64,000 nucleotides of DNA from Notospermus geniculatus (GCA_002633025.1 NMRB01000192.1:326182-390181); one strand, 5' to 3'. Counted from the stretch's first letter, positions 53,101-61,237 are shown. Program-made: numbers and translations. Notes: generated by a model not told the origin, from the letters alone.

Positions 53101-56100
53101 GTCAGTCCCTGACGCATTTGTTTTTCGCTGTAGGTGCTCAACCGCGATGTCTTGGGTTGGTCATCGGTATCCCGGTAGCCATCATGATCCTCCTCTGTGC
53201 AATCATCATTCCCGTGACGGTGATCGTTGTCAAGTAAGTCAAAAACGTATTCGTAGAAATTTCACTTCTAGGANACTTTTCTTCGCAGGGGTCCAGTGAC
53301 CAGGTGACAGACCGCATCCTTTCACAGCGCAGTCGATGAAATGTTGGCTGCCTACTGTCTGATTCATTCTGGACAGTCACTTTGCCATTCACTGTATCGA
53401 TCCATTTATCCTACAACTGCTTCTCTCTAATGCCATTTCACAATCGTTCTCTTTCCAGTATGGCATCCGGCACCACCTGGAACTTGACTAAAGCCCTGGA
53501 AACAATAATTGCCATAATAAAGGCACCACTGACACAATTAAAGGTTATCAAAGTCAGTAAGAAAAAGACAATTAGCAGCAAAGATCGAGAGAAAGCGACG
53601 CGATGTACATCATTGGAATTGCTCATATCACGCAAGCACTAGGCCTAGGGAAAAGACACCTGCTGGCCCCGCTGCATCATGTTCTCTATTAAATTAACCA
53701 ATTGATACCAAATAAATATTTTCCTTATTTAAACACGTCTTATTCCTTCCATTCATACAGATCCTCATTTCATGCTTCCCTCTCAATGCTCTGCAATGTA
53801 GGGACCATCAAATTTGCTGCCAAGCAAATTTCAAAGTTCTAGTTTAATTTCTATACTCCATCGTTCGGTAGAAAGTTTTTCAGGGTTTTAGCTTGCAATC
53901 GGCTGTACGAAGTGAAATTGTTGGGAAGGTTGCCGATCTGCATAAAATCCACTGTGTCAATTGCTTCATCCTCGGACGAAAATGCCTCTTTTAGTCAAGT
54001 ACAAACACTAAAATGGTTATCTTCGTGATCGTAATTAAGTTTTAGTCTTAATCTTGGAAGAAACAAGGTGTCTGCGAGATAAAAAGGCCAGCAGTTGACT
54101 AAAAGAGGCCTTTCGTCCGAGGATGAAGTGATTGACATAGCACAGGCCAGTGAATTTTACGCAGATCGGCAACCATCCCAACAATTTCAGTTCATACAGC
54201 CGATTGCAAGCTAAAACCCTGATAACCTTCCTACCGAATGATGAAGTATACAAATTAAAATAGCCTCGACGGGATCATAAAAGACTTACTTTGAGGTAAG
54301 AGTTATAAATCCACCAGTTTTGTCGTCGTTTTCTGTCTCATCAGCGACATCCGCCGTTTTTACTCGGTGAGGTGTAAAATAAAACTCGGAGAGGGTTGCT
54401 GCTACTCGGAAAGGCTGCTGCCGATTCTCCACGGTGAAATCGACTACATTTAGATTATGATTTTCTATTGTCTGAGTATACCTGAACAATAGACAAGTGT
54501 AGTCGTTGGCCTAACTGGGCGGTTGCGAAAACTGAATAACGTATTGGTCTCTCGATAATAAAACCGATCAAAAATAAAGCCGATCAAGAATAAAACCAAT
54601 CAAGTATAAAAATAATAAAACCGATCAACTACATGTATATGTAGTGTATAGTATGCGTTAATCGGTCGGCCCGCGAAACTTGTTCGAATGGAAAATCGTT
54701 GAATATCCGCGTTCTAGGCCTAGTTAAGTTGATTACGCATCTCTCCATACAACACCATGTCACATAGCCTTTCTTGTTGTGAGTAGGCCTTGGACAACGA
54801 AGAAAAATGTGACACGATGGTTATTCACGCAAGCAATGAATGCAGACGAGTAGGCCTAGCACTAATGAAATTGACCAGACCACTATTCTCGCGGATGAGG
54901 GGTTGATTAATAATTACCCTGAACCTGAATATTCAACGATTTGCCATTCGAACAAGTTTCGCGGGCCGACCGATTAACGCATACTATACAGTATAAAACA
55001 TGTACATGTATAAACAAGCCTTGCTTGAACATTTGGACTGGACAACTATACATGTACATGTATGTCCGGGTGTGTAGACTGAGTTGAACGACACTATGCA
55101 CGACATAGCATTGTCTGATATCAGAAAAGGGGAGTTTGGATACATTGTCGCGGTTATGGTGGGCCTATATTATATAAATCAGTGTTCCCTCTCCTTAGGA
55201 TAGATTTGGGAGGGGGCAGGGTCAATCAGTGCACTAGACGGGTTGATGAAAGTGGTTGTGCCTGCAAAGTACAGGATGTTTGTCAATTTTCATGTTTCAA
55301 TCTGTCCTTTTAGGAAGAAAAGAGCAAAGAGGGCATACACTGAAGAAAGTACCGAGAGCCCGATTCAAATGGACCCCATAGAGACAGGTATGAAAAGACC
55401 TGTAGTTAAAGCGAATGGCTCGCGGGGTTTGTTGTGGCGCCATGACAGTTGGTCATCGATATCAAGCAGCATTTTGAGAAAAAGGCAAAAGAAGGATTTT
55501 AGTTTAATGGGAAATGCATTAGACAGCCAAAGTTTGGAGGTGTATTCTGCCAAATCTGCCGCTTCAAAATCAATGGGAATAGTACAAAATGTACATCTTG
55601 ACCTATTGAATTTGAAAACGTCATTAACCCATTTTAACAAATTTTTACTGGAACCTCGTCCCCAGTGTTTACATTCGCATATTTGCACAGGTGTTGCATA
55701 TGGCTGGGGCACGGCTTTGCCTGGAGGCTAGATTCACTCTCTATGGAAGGTACCACCAAAAATGTAAACAAACCCCGCGAGCCATTCGCTTTAAGCGTGA
55801 TTTGGAAGCAGTAGCTGAAATTGCAGTAGAGTGCAAAGAAAGAATTAATCAGTGCTAGTCAATGCTGAGATCGAGCTCGGCATGGTGGTTTTAAAGGAGC
55901 ACGGTATTGGATCTCAAATGCGTTTGCCGACGTAGAGGGAGCCACCTAGCGGCAATAAGACGAACTACAAAAATGCATTACAAAATGTGCGTAGTAAATC
56001 GGGTTGATTCGCCGACAACGTAGTTAGTCCCTGGGTTGGAGAATGGCACAGATGCGCCGGCTGTCGAGAATAATTGGCAAAAATACCGTGGTCCTTTAAT

Positions 56101-56646
56101 CAATTACCGCTGTGGAAGGAAGAATGTACCGAAGAAAAATGTCGGACAAAAGATCCTATTGTTATACTCTCCTCTCTGGCGACTGGTTTCGATAGCCGTG
56201 CAGGTTGTCCTTCGTGGATCCATAGAAGCGGACACTTTATAGACGGGGACATTCCTTACTGTTACACCCGGCTTCCTTAGCGGAAAAGATAATTGGGCAT
56301 TGCAAGAATGATACCTCAGCTTCCAGTTTTGCTGTGGTACTTAGTTTGTTAACTTTTTCATCCTTTAGAAAATACTGGTGGTCATACCTTTGAGAGCACA
56401 AACAAACTGGCATCTAATGAAATGGAGAGTAAAATTTCTGTGAACCAGGGACAAGAGGCACAACGAACGGACGAAGGAACTCCGGTTGGAAATGGAGATA
56501 ATACCAATGTAAATACTGGGGTTGAGCTCGGAGATGAAAACTTGTATGTAAATGCTGGAGTCGACAGTGACGAATACGAGTTTGTAAATACAGGGGTAGA
56601 TCTGAGTTGTGAGAACATTTATGTGAATACAGGGGGCAGATATTAG
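38180..56646 (+). CDS. Type I membrane receptor-like protein with repeated YVN tail motifs
   Basis: Unrecognised family; the role is inferred from layout. Nineteen exons: 38180-38262, 39591-39629, 40089-40159, 40979-41134, 41620-41790, 42565-42681, 42920-43192, 43837-43999, 44899-45115, 45928-46104, 46327-46672, 48832-48988, 50274-50435, 51354-51492, 51796-51993, 52848-52887, 53134-53233, 55314-55387, 56369-56646. All junctions are GT-AG and every phase matches: 2,961 nt, 986 residues. Residues 1-17 are a signal peptide (MLLLVGIGVFVCLFAVA). Residues 30-212 are cysteine-rich, EGF-like near the end (CKCHSWFSGKEC). Residues 213-836 look like beta modules. Two are related in pattern: one holds ITASWHGWYDSGPSGL with YSVILTVADKAGN, the other MLEWEGYDYHSGVEEVEWRI with FYLEVTVTNVAGL. 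Residues 845-869 form the membrane helix, followed by KKKKR. The tail carries DENLYVNAG, DEYEFVNTG and CENIYVNTG, and pY-x-N is the known Grb2 SH2 ligand. A surface signalling or immune-type receptor is plausible. Confidence 0.8.
38389..38650. mobile_element. Repeat with GGGGCGTAGCTAGC-like inverted ends (intron 1)
   Basis: GGGGCGTAGCTAGC at 38391 and AAAGCTAGCTACACCC at 38630 are inverted. The interior includes a poly-C run and GC-rich sequence. No coding content is seen. Confidence 0.45.
41230..41619. repeat. Minisatellite made of splice-acceptor-like units
   Basis: At least five diverged units of about 40-48 bases carry CTTCCAGTCTGTCCACAGATTTCCGAATTT. The last unit merges into the real acceptor and start of exon 5 (CTGTCCACAACAG|TCTGCCCACAGATTTCC). 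Each unit is a plausible pyrimidine-AG 3' splice site. Confidence 0.8.
41868..42218. mobile_element. 351-bp inverted-repeat element (intron 5)
   Basis: Arms beginning GTTGCGCTTCCACTAAAAAG and ending TAGTGGAAGCGCAAC pair over about 115 bases with few mismatches, including the ACAGAATTGCCGGGTTTAA and CGGTTCTATTAAGTGCGGAT blocks. No transposase is present. Confidence 0.85.
43368..43760. mobile_element. Inverted-repeat element with a second hairpin nested inside (intron 7)
   Basis: The outer arms GACCGCACAGAAAGTCCG and CGGACTTTCTGTGCGGTC enclose an inner hairpin at 43473-43617 (AAGCAAGGTTCATTGGCAC against GTGCCAATGAACCTTGCTT). The right part also carries the dispersed repeat shared with 28110-28205. 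Confidence 0.7.
44628..44880. repeat. AATTAAT low-complexity tract
   Basis: About 250 bases of almost pure A and T (AATTA/TAATATAAAT words) end 18 bp before exon 9 of the receptor-like gene. Confidence 0.9.
45696..45882. mobile_element. GC-rich hairpin element (intron 9)
   Basis: AAAGGCCCGTTTCCACTACA... and ...TAGAGTGGAAACTGGCCTTT pair over about 70 bases, including CGGATTCCGCCGCGGTTTGC. The loop is AT-rich. It ends 46 bp before exon 10. Confidence 0.85.
46753..47444. mobile_element. Tc1/mariner-like non-autonomous element (TA sites)
   Basis: CAGGGTGGCCCCCAAAAAGC at the left and GCGCTTTTTTTGGGCCACCCTG at the right are inverted and each is flanked by TA. The CAGGGTG-AAAA end style and the TA duplication fit Tc1/mariner. 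The interior holds no transposase and is interrupted by a hairpin at 47156-47285. Confidence 0.7.
47156..47285. mobile_element. Short hairpin element, ATTCATAAA tip family, nested
   Basis: GGCCATATTCATAAAAGGG... pairs with ...CCCTTTATGAATTTGGCC, with stem words AGACTTAGACGCGTGTAACT and AGTTACACGCGTCTAAGTCT. It is inserted inside the TA-flanked element. Confidence 0.85.
47539..48760. mobile_element. GC-rich interlocked inverted repeats (intron 11)
   Basis: Four ends carry CCTAGGTCACATATCCAC or its complement, at 47539, 47714, 48288 and 48760. The segment 47539-47713 pairs with 48116-48288. The segment 47714-48112 pairs with 48290-48760. The order is therefore A, B, A-reverse, B-reverse. The DNA is far richer in G and C than its surroundings and gives long open frames in several phases, none gene-like. 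Confidence 0.8.
49379..49753. mobile_element. TTAA element, family 1, copy 1 (intron 12)
   Basis: Its ends are TTAAAGCAAATGGCTCGCGG and CTCCGCGAGCGATTTGCTTTAA. It matches the copy at 55406 in reverse orientation (for example ATGGTACCTCCAATAGAGAG against CTCTCTATGGAAGGTACCAC). Confidence 0.85.
49750..50007. mobile_element. TTAA element, different family, abutting the previous one
   Basis: TTAAAGGAGCTGGACGTCCA... and ...GGCGTCTAACCCCTTTAA are imperfect inverted ends that also share GTTGTAAAC/GTTTACAAC. Its left TTAA is the right TTAA of the neighbouring element. Confidence 0.65.
50538..50776. mobile_element. Inverted-repeat element (intron 13)
   Basis: AGGGCCGTTTAGACGACA and TGTCGTCTAAACGGCCCT are perfect inverted ends. 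Inside, GATTCGATCCGATTGG-like words recur in both orientations. Confidence 0.85.
50909..51140. repeat. 22-bp minisatellite, about ten units
   Basis: Units of CCATACAGTAGCTGCAAGGG plus GG follow at 22-base steps from 50909, with one shortened unit near 51041. The period is not a multiple of three, so all three minus-strand frames stay open and repeat the same peptides. No gene is implied. Confidence 0.95.
52252..52414. mobile_element. TTAA element, short (intron 15)
   Basis: TTAAAGGGCCTCTAGA and TCTAGAGGCCCTTTAA close a 163-bp segment. Confidence 0.7.
52411..52624. mobile_element. TTAA element, family 2, copy 1 (intron 15)
   Basis: It begins TTAAAGGAGCACGG and ends CCGGGCTCCTTTAA. The interior (GTAGCCACCTAGCGGCA, GACAACGTAGTTAGTCCCTG) is shared with the copy at 55891. 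Its left TTAA is shared with the element before it. Confidence 0.85.
53459..53642 (+). CDS. Alternative terminal exon of the receptor-like gene
   Basis: A pyrimidine-rich acceptor (TTCTCTTTCCAG) at 53458 opens a frame in the phase left by the membrane exon (ends AA, phase 2). It would add 61 residues (N-MASGTTWNLTKALE... to LLISRKH) and stop at 53640-53642. AATAAA follows at 53711. This tail is lysine-rich and has no tyrosine. The phase match, acceptor and poly(A) signal together suggest a real short isoform that ends soon after the membrane helix. Transcript evidence is lacking. Confidence 0.5.
53711..53716 (+). promoter_or_regulatory. Poly(A) signal after the alternative terminal exon
   Basis: AATAAA lies 69 bp downstream of the alternative exon stop. 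Confidence 0.5.
53842..54261. mobile_element. Long inverted-repeat element (intron 17)
   Basis: Arms of roughly 160 bases pair from GTTTAATTTCTATACTCCAT at the left to ATGAAGTATACAAATTAAA at the right, including TTTTAGCTTGCAATCGGCTG and CAGCCGATTGCAAGCTAAAA. No coding frame is present. Confidence 0.85.
54647..54988. mobile_element. Inverted-repeat element (intron 17)
   Basis: TATAGTATGCGTTAATCGGT... and ...ACCGATTAACGCATACTATA are perfect over about 35 bases and continue imperfectly to CGTTGAATAT/ATATTCAACG. Confidence 0.85.
55406..55794. mobile_element. TTAA element, family 1, copy 2 (intron 18)
   Basis: TTAAAGCGAATGGCTCGCGG at the left and CCCCGCGAGCCATTCGCTTTAA at the right. The interior has TTTTACTGGAACCTCGTCCC, the complement of the copy at 49379. 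It starts 18 bp after exon 18 ends, just beyond the donor. Confidence 0.9.
55891..56099. mobile_element. TTAA element, family 2, copy 2 (intron 18)
   Basis: It begins TTAAAGGAGCACGG and ends ACCGTGGTCCTTTAA, with the same AGCCACCTAGCGGCA and GACAACGTAGTTAGTCCCTG interior as 52411-52624. Confidence 0.85.
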
Positions 56647-57235
56647 TGGTGTGAACATTTATGCGAATAGGAAGCAGGTATTTAAGTGGGGAGAATGTTT
56701 ATGTGAAAATAGGGGACAATGTAAAGTAGAGAGAACATTTATGTGAATATAGGCGGCAGACATTAGTGGTGTGAACATTTATGCGAACACCGGGGGAGAT
56801 ATTAGTGGGATGTGTGTTTAGTGGCGATTACATTTTGTAAATACAGAGGTAAATTTTAATTTCGATAATATTTATGTGAATACAGGCAGCTGATCCGACA
56901 TTTATGTAAATCTAACATTTATGTATTTACTAAATACATGTACAGCGGGCAAGTCCCATTATGCAAATACAGGGTAGATCGATGTGGTGGTACATTTCGT
57001 GTAAACACGGGGTAGGTCTGAGCGGTGAATGTATGTAAATACAGGGGGGGGAGATCGGATGACGTACGGGGCGAATACAAACGGTGAAAACATTTCTGAC
57101 TTCAGGGGCATAGTGCGGAAAACATTTATGCGAATACTCTGGGGATTCTTAGTGGCGATTACATACATGAATACAATGGGGATGGATAGCGGTGGCTTGT
57201 GCTACGTCATGTGGATGGTCCTTGTGAAAACGCTC
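56510..57235 (+). repeat. Tail-motif coding repeat, mostly eroded beyond the stop codon
   Basis: The coding unit (GTAGAT..GAGAACATTTATGTGAATACAGGG, about 39-45 bases) is intact three times before TAG 56644-56646. It then recurs in decayed form many times to about 57.2 kb, for example GTGAACATTTATGCGAA at 56652 and 56773, GAGAACATTTATGTGAATAT at 56730 and GATAATATTTATGTGAATAC at 56863. The later copies contain frameshifts and stops. They lie in what would be the 3' UTR. Confidence 0.75.
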
Positions 57236-58097
57236 TGAAGAGGGTTGAATGACAAAATGTAAATATATACTACGGCAGCTTTTTGTAAGTCACGACTTTG
57301 AATTACCAGTAACTTATTGCTTATTGCTACACTGCATAAACTACAAACATTCTTGTATGTGAATACATGTATTCCTCTTGTTTTTCTCCCTTCTTTCGAA
57401 AACTCCGAAATGCCCGGATGAAGGTTAATGGGAATGAAGGGAACACCAGGATGTTGTCATGTTGATGGCGAACCGATGTCATCATGCAAATAAGGACAAG
57501 GTTGTGGTGGAGAACATGTTGGGTTCATGTGGGGAACCGAGCTGGCACGTAATGCCAGGTGTCGGTGACCTTAGGCTGCGTTTACATCGAGGCACACGCG
57601 ACACGAACACGCAGGCGAACAAAGGTTTCATGGGGATGAATCCTTTGTGAATCCATTGATCGCCTGCGTGTTCGTGTTGCGTGTGCCTCGATGTAAACTC
57701 AGCCTACAGCTGCAATTTTGGTGTACGTTGCTCCTAACATAACACATGTGGAAATCAAGTTCATCGGCTCGTTAATTCAAAAGGTTTAAATTATATTAAT
57801 TTTTTTTTAAATTTAGAATCTCAGGCAAACCTTCACCGTAAAACACACCTAAAATAGGCCATGAGCAAACACAATATTCATGTTACATTATTCAATATAA
57901 AATTGTAGGCTAAAAATAAAGATTTATATACAGACTATATTGGCTTTTATAGAGCTGAGATTTTTTTAACATTTCTTTTACATTTTTTTTTACATTTCAT
58001 GAGTGTAGGTACTGCTGACGAGGCAGAATCGGCTTAAACTTGATAGTGTGATGGATCAGGTCGGTGGCGTAGAGAAATCACTCTTTGAAACTTAGTT
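56647..58097. other. 3' flank of the receptor-like gene
   Basis: It holds the eroded repeat, the hairpin at 57573-57706 and AT-rich sequence. AATAAA at 57915 is the first good plus-strand poly(A) signal and could end the long receptor transcript. No other gene is seen. Confidence 0.5.
57573..57706. mobile_element. Hairpin element
   Basis: AGGCTGCGTTTACATCGAGG... and ...CCTCGATGTAAACTCAGCCT pair over about 45 bases around a loop containing TTTCATGGGGATGAATC. Confidence 0.85.
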
Positions 58098-58729
58098 CTA
58101 CGCCTCGTCAGCGGACAATTTGTAGAAGTTTTGTGCTTTTATTTTGGGAATCGCTGCGTTCGTTCTCAAGAGCTGAAACGTACGTCGCTGTGTCTTCGCC
58201 GCAAGCTTCATGGAGCGAGGACCAACGATGCGAACTTGGTACTTCGCACCACACATCAGATTAAGAGGTAGGGTCAATACTGTGAACGCCTAAAAAACAA
58301 TATTTATACAGTCTCGAAAGAATATGTGTAGTGCAGTTTTCTGGATTTTATGTTGATTGAGGCTACCAGATAACAACGACCACAACAAAATGGTTGCCGC
58401 TTCGAATGATGGATAGGCATAATGATGATCTTGTGTATTTCATTCTTCAACGCAAGACTATTTTTCCAAGGTGAAGGCTTCAGGTACTCGTTTAGATATC
58501 TCAAAGTCACAGTGATCGTTTCCTAAGATTGAAAAAAAAACAAAAATAATGTGTCGAATGTAGGCGTTCATCTCCCTCTCGTGTTGAAGATTTGAACGAG
58601 AACATCCGCGTCAAGATAAACGACTTGCAACTTTCGGTGGGAAAACTAGGACTCTAGCTAAAAACTCACAATTTTGACGTTTGTATTGCGATCTTTTTCC
58701 TTGGGAACCTCCACGAATGCGATTTCCAT
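58098..58729 (-). CDS. Small three-exon gene, unknown function
   Basis: Exons on the minus strand: 58670-58729, 58367-58522 and 58098-58289. All junctions are phase 0 with good sites (AAAATT|GTGAGT, TTTTCAATCTTAG|GAAACG, TATCTG|GTAGCC, TTTTTTAG|GCGTTC), giving 135 residues from ATG 58729 to TAG. The protein starts MEIAFVEVPKEKDRN. It has alternating strand-like stretches (VKIETITVTLRYL, KIIIMPIHH, AFTVLTLPLNLM, YQVRIVG), a FCCGRC cysteine cluster and a basic C-terminal part (KLAAKTQRRTFQLLRT). No signal peptide is seen. The strand pattern with clustered cysteines loosely recalls an NTR/OB fold, but I would not assign it. An in-frame stop lies upstream of the ATG, supporting the start. It is divergent with the GPCR gene. 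Confidence 0.55.
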
Positions 58730-58942
58730 GGCGACGAGCGTGTGGCGCACTTGTGATGGTCCGATTACTTGTCACCCGCGGGCTGCACGGACCAGAGGGT
58801 ACCCTGTTGTTAGTGTTGAGGTTGGAAGGAGCTCATTGGCGAACATGCATCGTCTATGCTTGATCCGGATTAGGTAATCACGACTTCACCGCAACGAAAT
58901 CGCAATCCAAAATCGCAGTGGTTGATCAGGTCCATTGGTGTC
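58730..58942. promoter_or_regulatory. Divergent interval between the small gene and the GPCR
   Basis: The two start codons are 213 bp apart on opposite strands. No TATA or CCAAT box stands out. The interval is GC-richer than its flanks. Shared promoter use is inferred from spacing alone. Confidence 0.4.
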
Positions 58943-59968
58943 ATGGAAACGCCGACCTCCACAACGTCTCTCCAGGTCATTGGTGGTCCAAATAAAGACT
59001 GCCTACCCAAACCGATCTACGTCAATTCCTTTTACTTGCACATCTTTGCCATCTCGCCTGTTGCATTCCTTGGTATCATTTTCAACATCATCAACCTGAT
59101 CGTACTCAGAAGGATACAGGATACGTCCCGGACGTCCATCTTTCTTCTGCGGGCGCTGGCGTTATGCGATCTCTTCTTCCTGCTTGTCTGCGTCGTTTAC
59201 TTCTTCGTGAAGAACATCTACGTGTACATCGTGTACAGGGACGAACTATTCGCGAGATCTGCGCTGACCGCAGGCGCAGAAATCCTCTACGCCGCCACAC
59301 CGTTTTACTTCGGTTCCTTACAAACCCGTAACTGGCTCATTGTTTTAATAACATTTGAAAGATTTCTGAACATAGTATTTCCACTGTGGGCTAGAACACA
59401 CTGCACAAGGGAAAACATGTGGAAGTTAACAGTTTTTATTACTGTGGTATGCTTCGGTTGTCATTTTCCACGTTTCTGGTCTTTTTACCTCACTAAGGAG
59501 ATGAATCCGTGCAGAGGGTATCCCACGGTTCGCATGTTGCACCGCACCTGGAACAAAAACTACGATTCCGTGTTGTATTTCTCGGGGCTCGTCGTCATCC
59601 CCTTGCTCCTTATTACAACGATGAACGGTTTCCTTATTGCGGCCGTGCGGCAAGCAGCAAGGAAACGCTCGGAAATTACCACGAAAACCGAGGGGAAAGA
59701 TCGTGAGAGTAAGGGCAATATCCAAGCCACTGTCATGATTATATCACTCCTGACCGTGTTCGTGGTGTGCGAGACTCTGGCAGTTGTCGATAGGGTGGCA
59801 GTACTTGTTGGCCAACCGCTCAAGAGTGATGAGGTCTTCAAGAATACGCCAAGGAAGGTCGGTTTGTTGTTAATTGTAGTTGATTCAGCGATAAACTTCG
59901 TGGCTTATTGTATATCGAACAAGACGTTTCGTCAAAATCTCTTCCTGCTGTTCAAGGGCAAGAAATAA
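58943..59968 (+). CDS. Class A (rhodopsin-like) peptide-type GPCR, intronless
   Basis: This is a seven-helix receptor of 341 residues in one exon, ATG 58943 to TAA. TM1 has the G-x3-N-x3-L pattern (GIIFNIINLIVLRR). TM2 has LRALALCDLFFLL with the sodium-site aspartate. The TM3 end is F-E-R-F in place of D/E-R-Y. The third loop is short and basic (AARKRSEITTKTEGKDRESK). TM6 is LLTVFVVCETLAVV, without the CWxP motif. TM7 is VVDSAINFVAYCISNKTFR, with D-x3-NF-x2-Y in place of NPxxY. The FVAYCISNKTFR ending is typical of FMRFamide-receptor-like and related invertebrate peptide receptors. The ligand is unknown. It presumably acts at the plasma membrane through G proteins. Seven codons upstream of the ATG are open but begin with TTG and are not used here. 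Confidence 0.85.
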   Translation: METPTSTTSLQVIGGPNKDCLPKPIYVNSFYLHIFAISPVAFLGIIFNIINLIVLRRIQDTSRTSIFLLRALALCDLFFLLVCVVYFFVKNIYVYIVYRDELFARSALTAGAEILYAATPFYFGSLQTRNWLIVLITFERFLNIVFPLWARTHCTRENMWKLTVFITVVCFGCHFPRFWSFYLTKEMNPCRGYPTVRMLHRTWNKNYDSVLYFSGLVVIPLLLITTMNGFLIAAVRQAARKRSEITTKTEGKDRESKGNIQATVMIISLLTVFVVCETLAVVDRVAVLVGQPLKSDEVFKNTPRKVGLLLIVVDSAINFVAYCISNKTFRQNLFLLFKGKK

Positions 59969-60068
59969 CTGTCTTGGCCTTTTGTCCTGGCCATGTATTC
60001 CATCGAGGAAAAAACAAGAATGTATACCCATGTCTCACGTGTCATGTGATATTGAGTCTGAGAACATA

Positions 60069-60206
60069 TCGTCAACCGAGAATTAACAGGGTCTAAGTGC
60101 ACTTTTAGCTTGACCCAAATTTCCTGTGCTTTTTGTCCCTTATAAGCACAGGAAGTAAGGGTCAAGTAAAAAATGCACTTAGACCCAGTTAATTCTCGGT
60201 TGACGA
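60069..60206. mobile_element. Hairpin element downstream of the GPCR
   Basis: TCGTCAACCGAGAATTAAC... and ...GTTAATTCTCGGTTGACGA pair over about 60 bases with few mismatches. The centre has AGCACAGGAAGT and its partner ATTTCCTGTGCT. Confidence 0.85.
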
Positions 60207-60350
60207 CATGTGTTGTCCGGGAACACTTTGGCTTGTCGCGGCATCAGCATTCGGGCAGACGTCAGCACCAAGGGAATCATAGCTACAGTATAGAGGGCAG
60301 CACAATGAAATTCGTTCCGAAACAATGAAGGCCATTTTGTTTGGGAAATA

Positions 60351-60848
60351 CAGGGTGTTTCAAAAAAAAGTTGTCATCTCTAAAATATCTCCTAGAACCT
60401 AAACCCATGAATATTTTTGGCTCAGATTTTGGCTCAGATTTTGCTAGGTGTAGACATACTCATAATGTTTATGTAATGTTTGTATGATGGTGTCTTGTTA
60501 TGAAGGAACAGTGACACCAAAAGTAAAAGGGTCCGAAGTGCAGGTGTCAGAGCTTTCCAGGAAATTCTACAAGACATGGTGATCCGTTCAGTCACCAGAA
60601 TGCGAAGAAGAGATGAAATTTCTGTTAGAAACAATGGTGGCCATGTGGAAGGTAGATTCCAGTAACCCTGGCTAATTCTGTATGCAACAAATGATAAATA
60701 AACTCTGAAGCGGTCAGAGCCAAAATTTCTTAATCAGCACCTCCATACATCCTGACCTATCTACATACCAAATCTGAGCCAAAAATATTCATGGGTTTGG
60801 GTTCTGGGAGATATTTTAGAGATGACAACTTTTTTTTGAAACACCCTG
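60351..60848. mobile_element. Tc1/mariner-like element with a transposase remnant
   Basis: CAGGGTGTTTCAAAAAAAAG and its complement bound 498 bp, TA-flanked on both sides. The inverted repeats are long, about 75-80 bases. Between them a plus-strand fragment can be read as FQEILQDMVIRSVTRMRRRD with a following VRNNGGHVEG. This is the C-terminal style of mariner/IS630 transposases and is now too short to be functional. Confidence 0.75.
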
Positions 60849-61205
60849 TAGATCGGGATATACATTTTGATGTCACTTTCATTTCAATAGTTTATCCACT
60901 TGTGACGCTTAATAGGGAAGTGGGCTATGGTCCTCGTTTCAGCGTTTTTCTAGGGTGAAGCTAAAATACCTGTTGAAACTTGCTGTTATATGAGAGTTTT
61001 TGACTCAATTTTAGCTTCTTCCAAATAATCGATCTTAGACGACGTTCAGTCATACTGTAAACCAATACCAAACCTCCCAACCTTAAGGGCGGCGCACACT
61101 GCGATTTTCTAGGCGACCGGCCTTGCGACCACAGCAGCGACTGAACATATTTTTAGTTATGGTTCCCGATCAATCAGATCGGGAACCATATTGTTTTTGG
61201 TCATG

Positions 61206-61210
<5 letters not shown>

Positions 61211-61237
<27 letters not shown>

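Noticed and set aside
55243-55731. A 162-codon plus-strand frame
   Set aside because: Its first part is exon 18 of the receptor-like gene. The rest runs through a TTAA element after the donor GTATGA.
58922-58942. Upstream start for the GPCR
   Set aside because: The frame there begins with TTG. The first ATG is at 58943, which already gives a normal short N-terminus.
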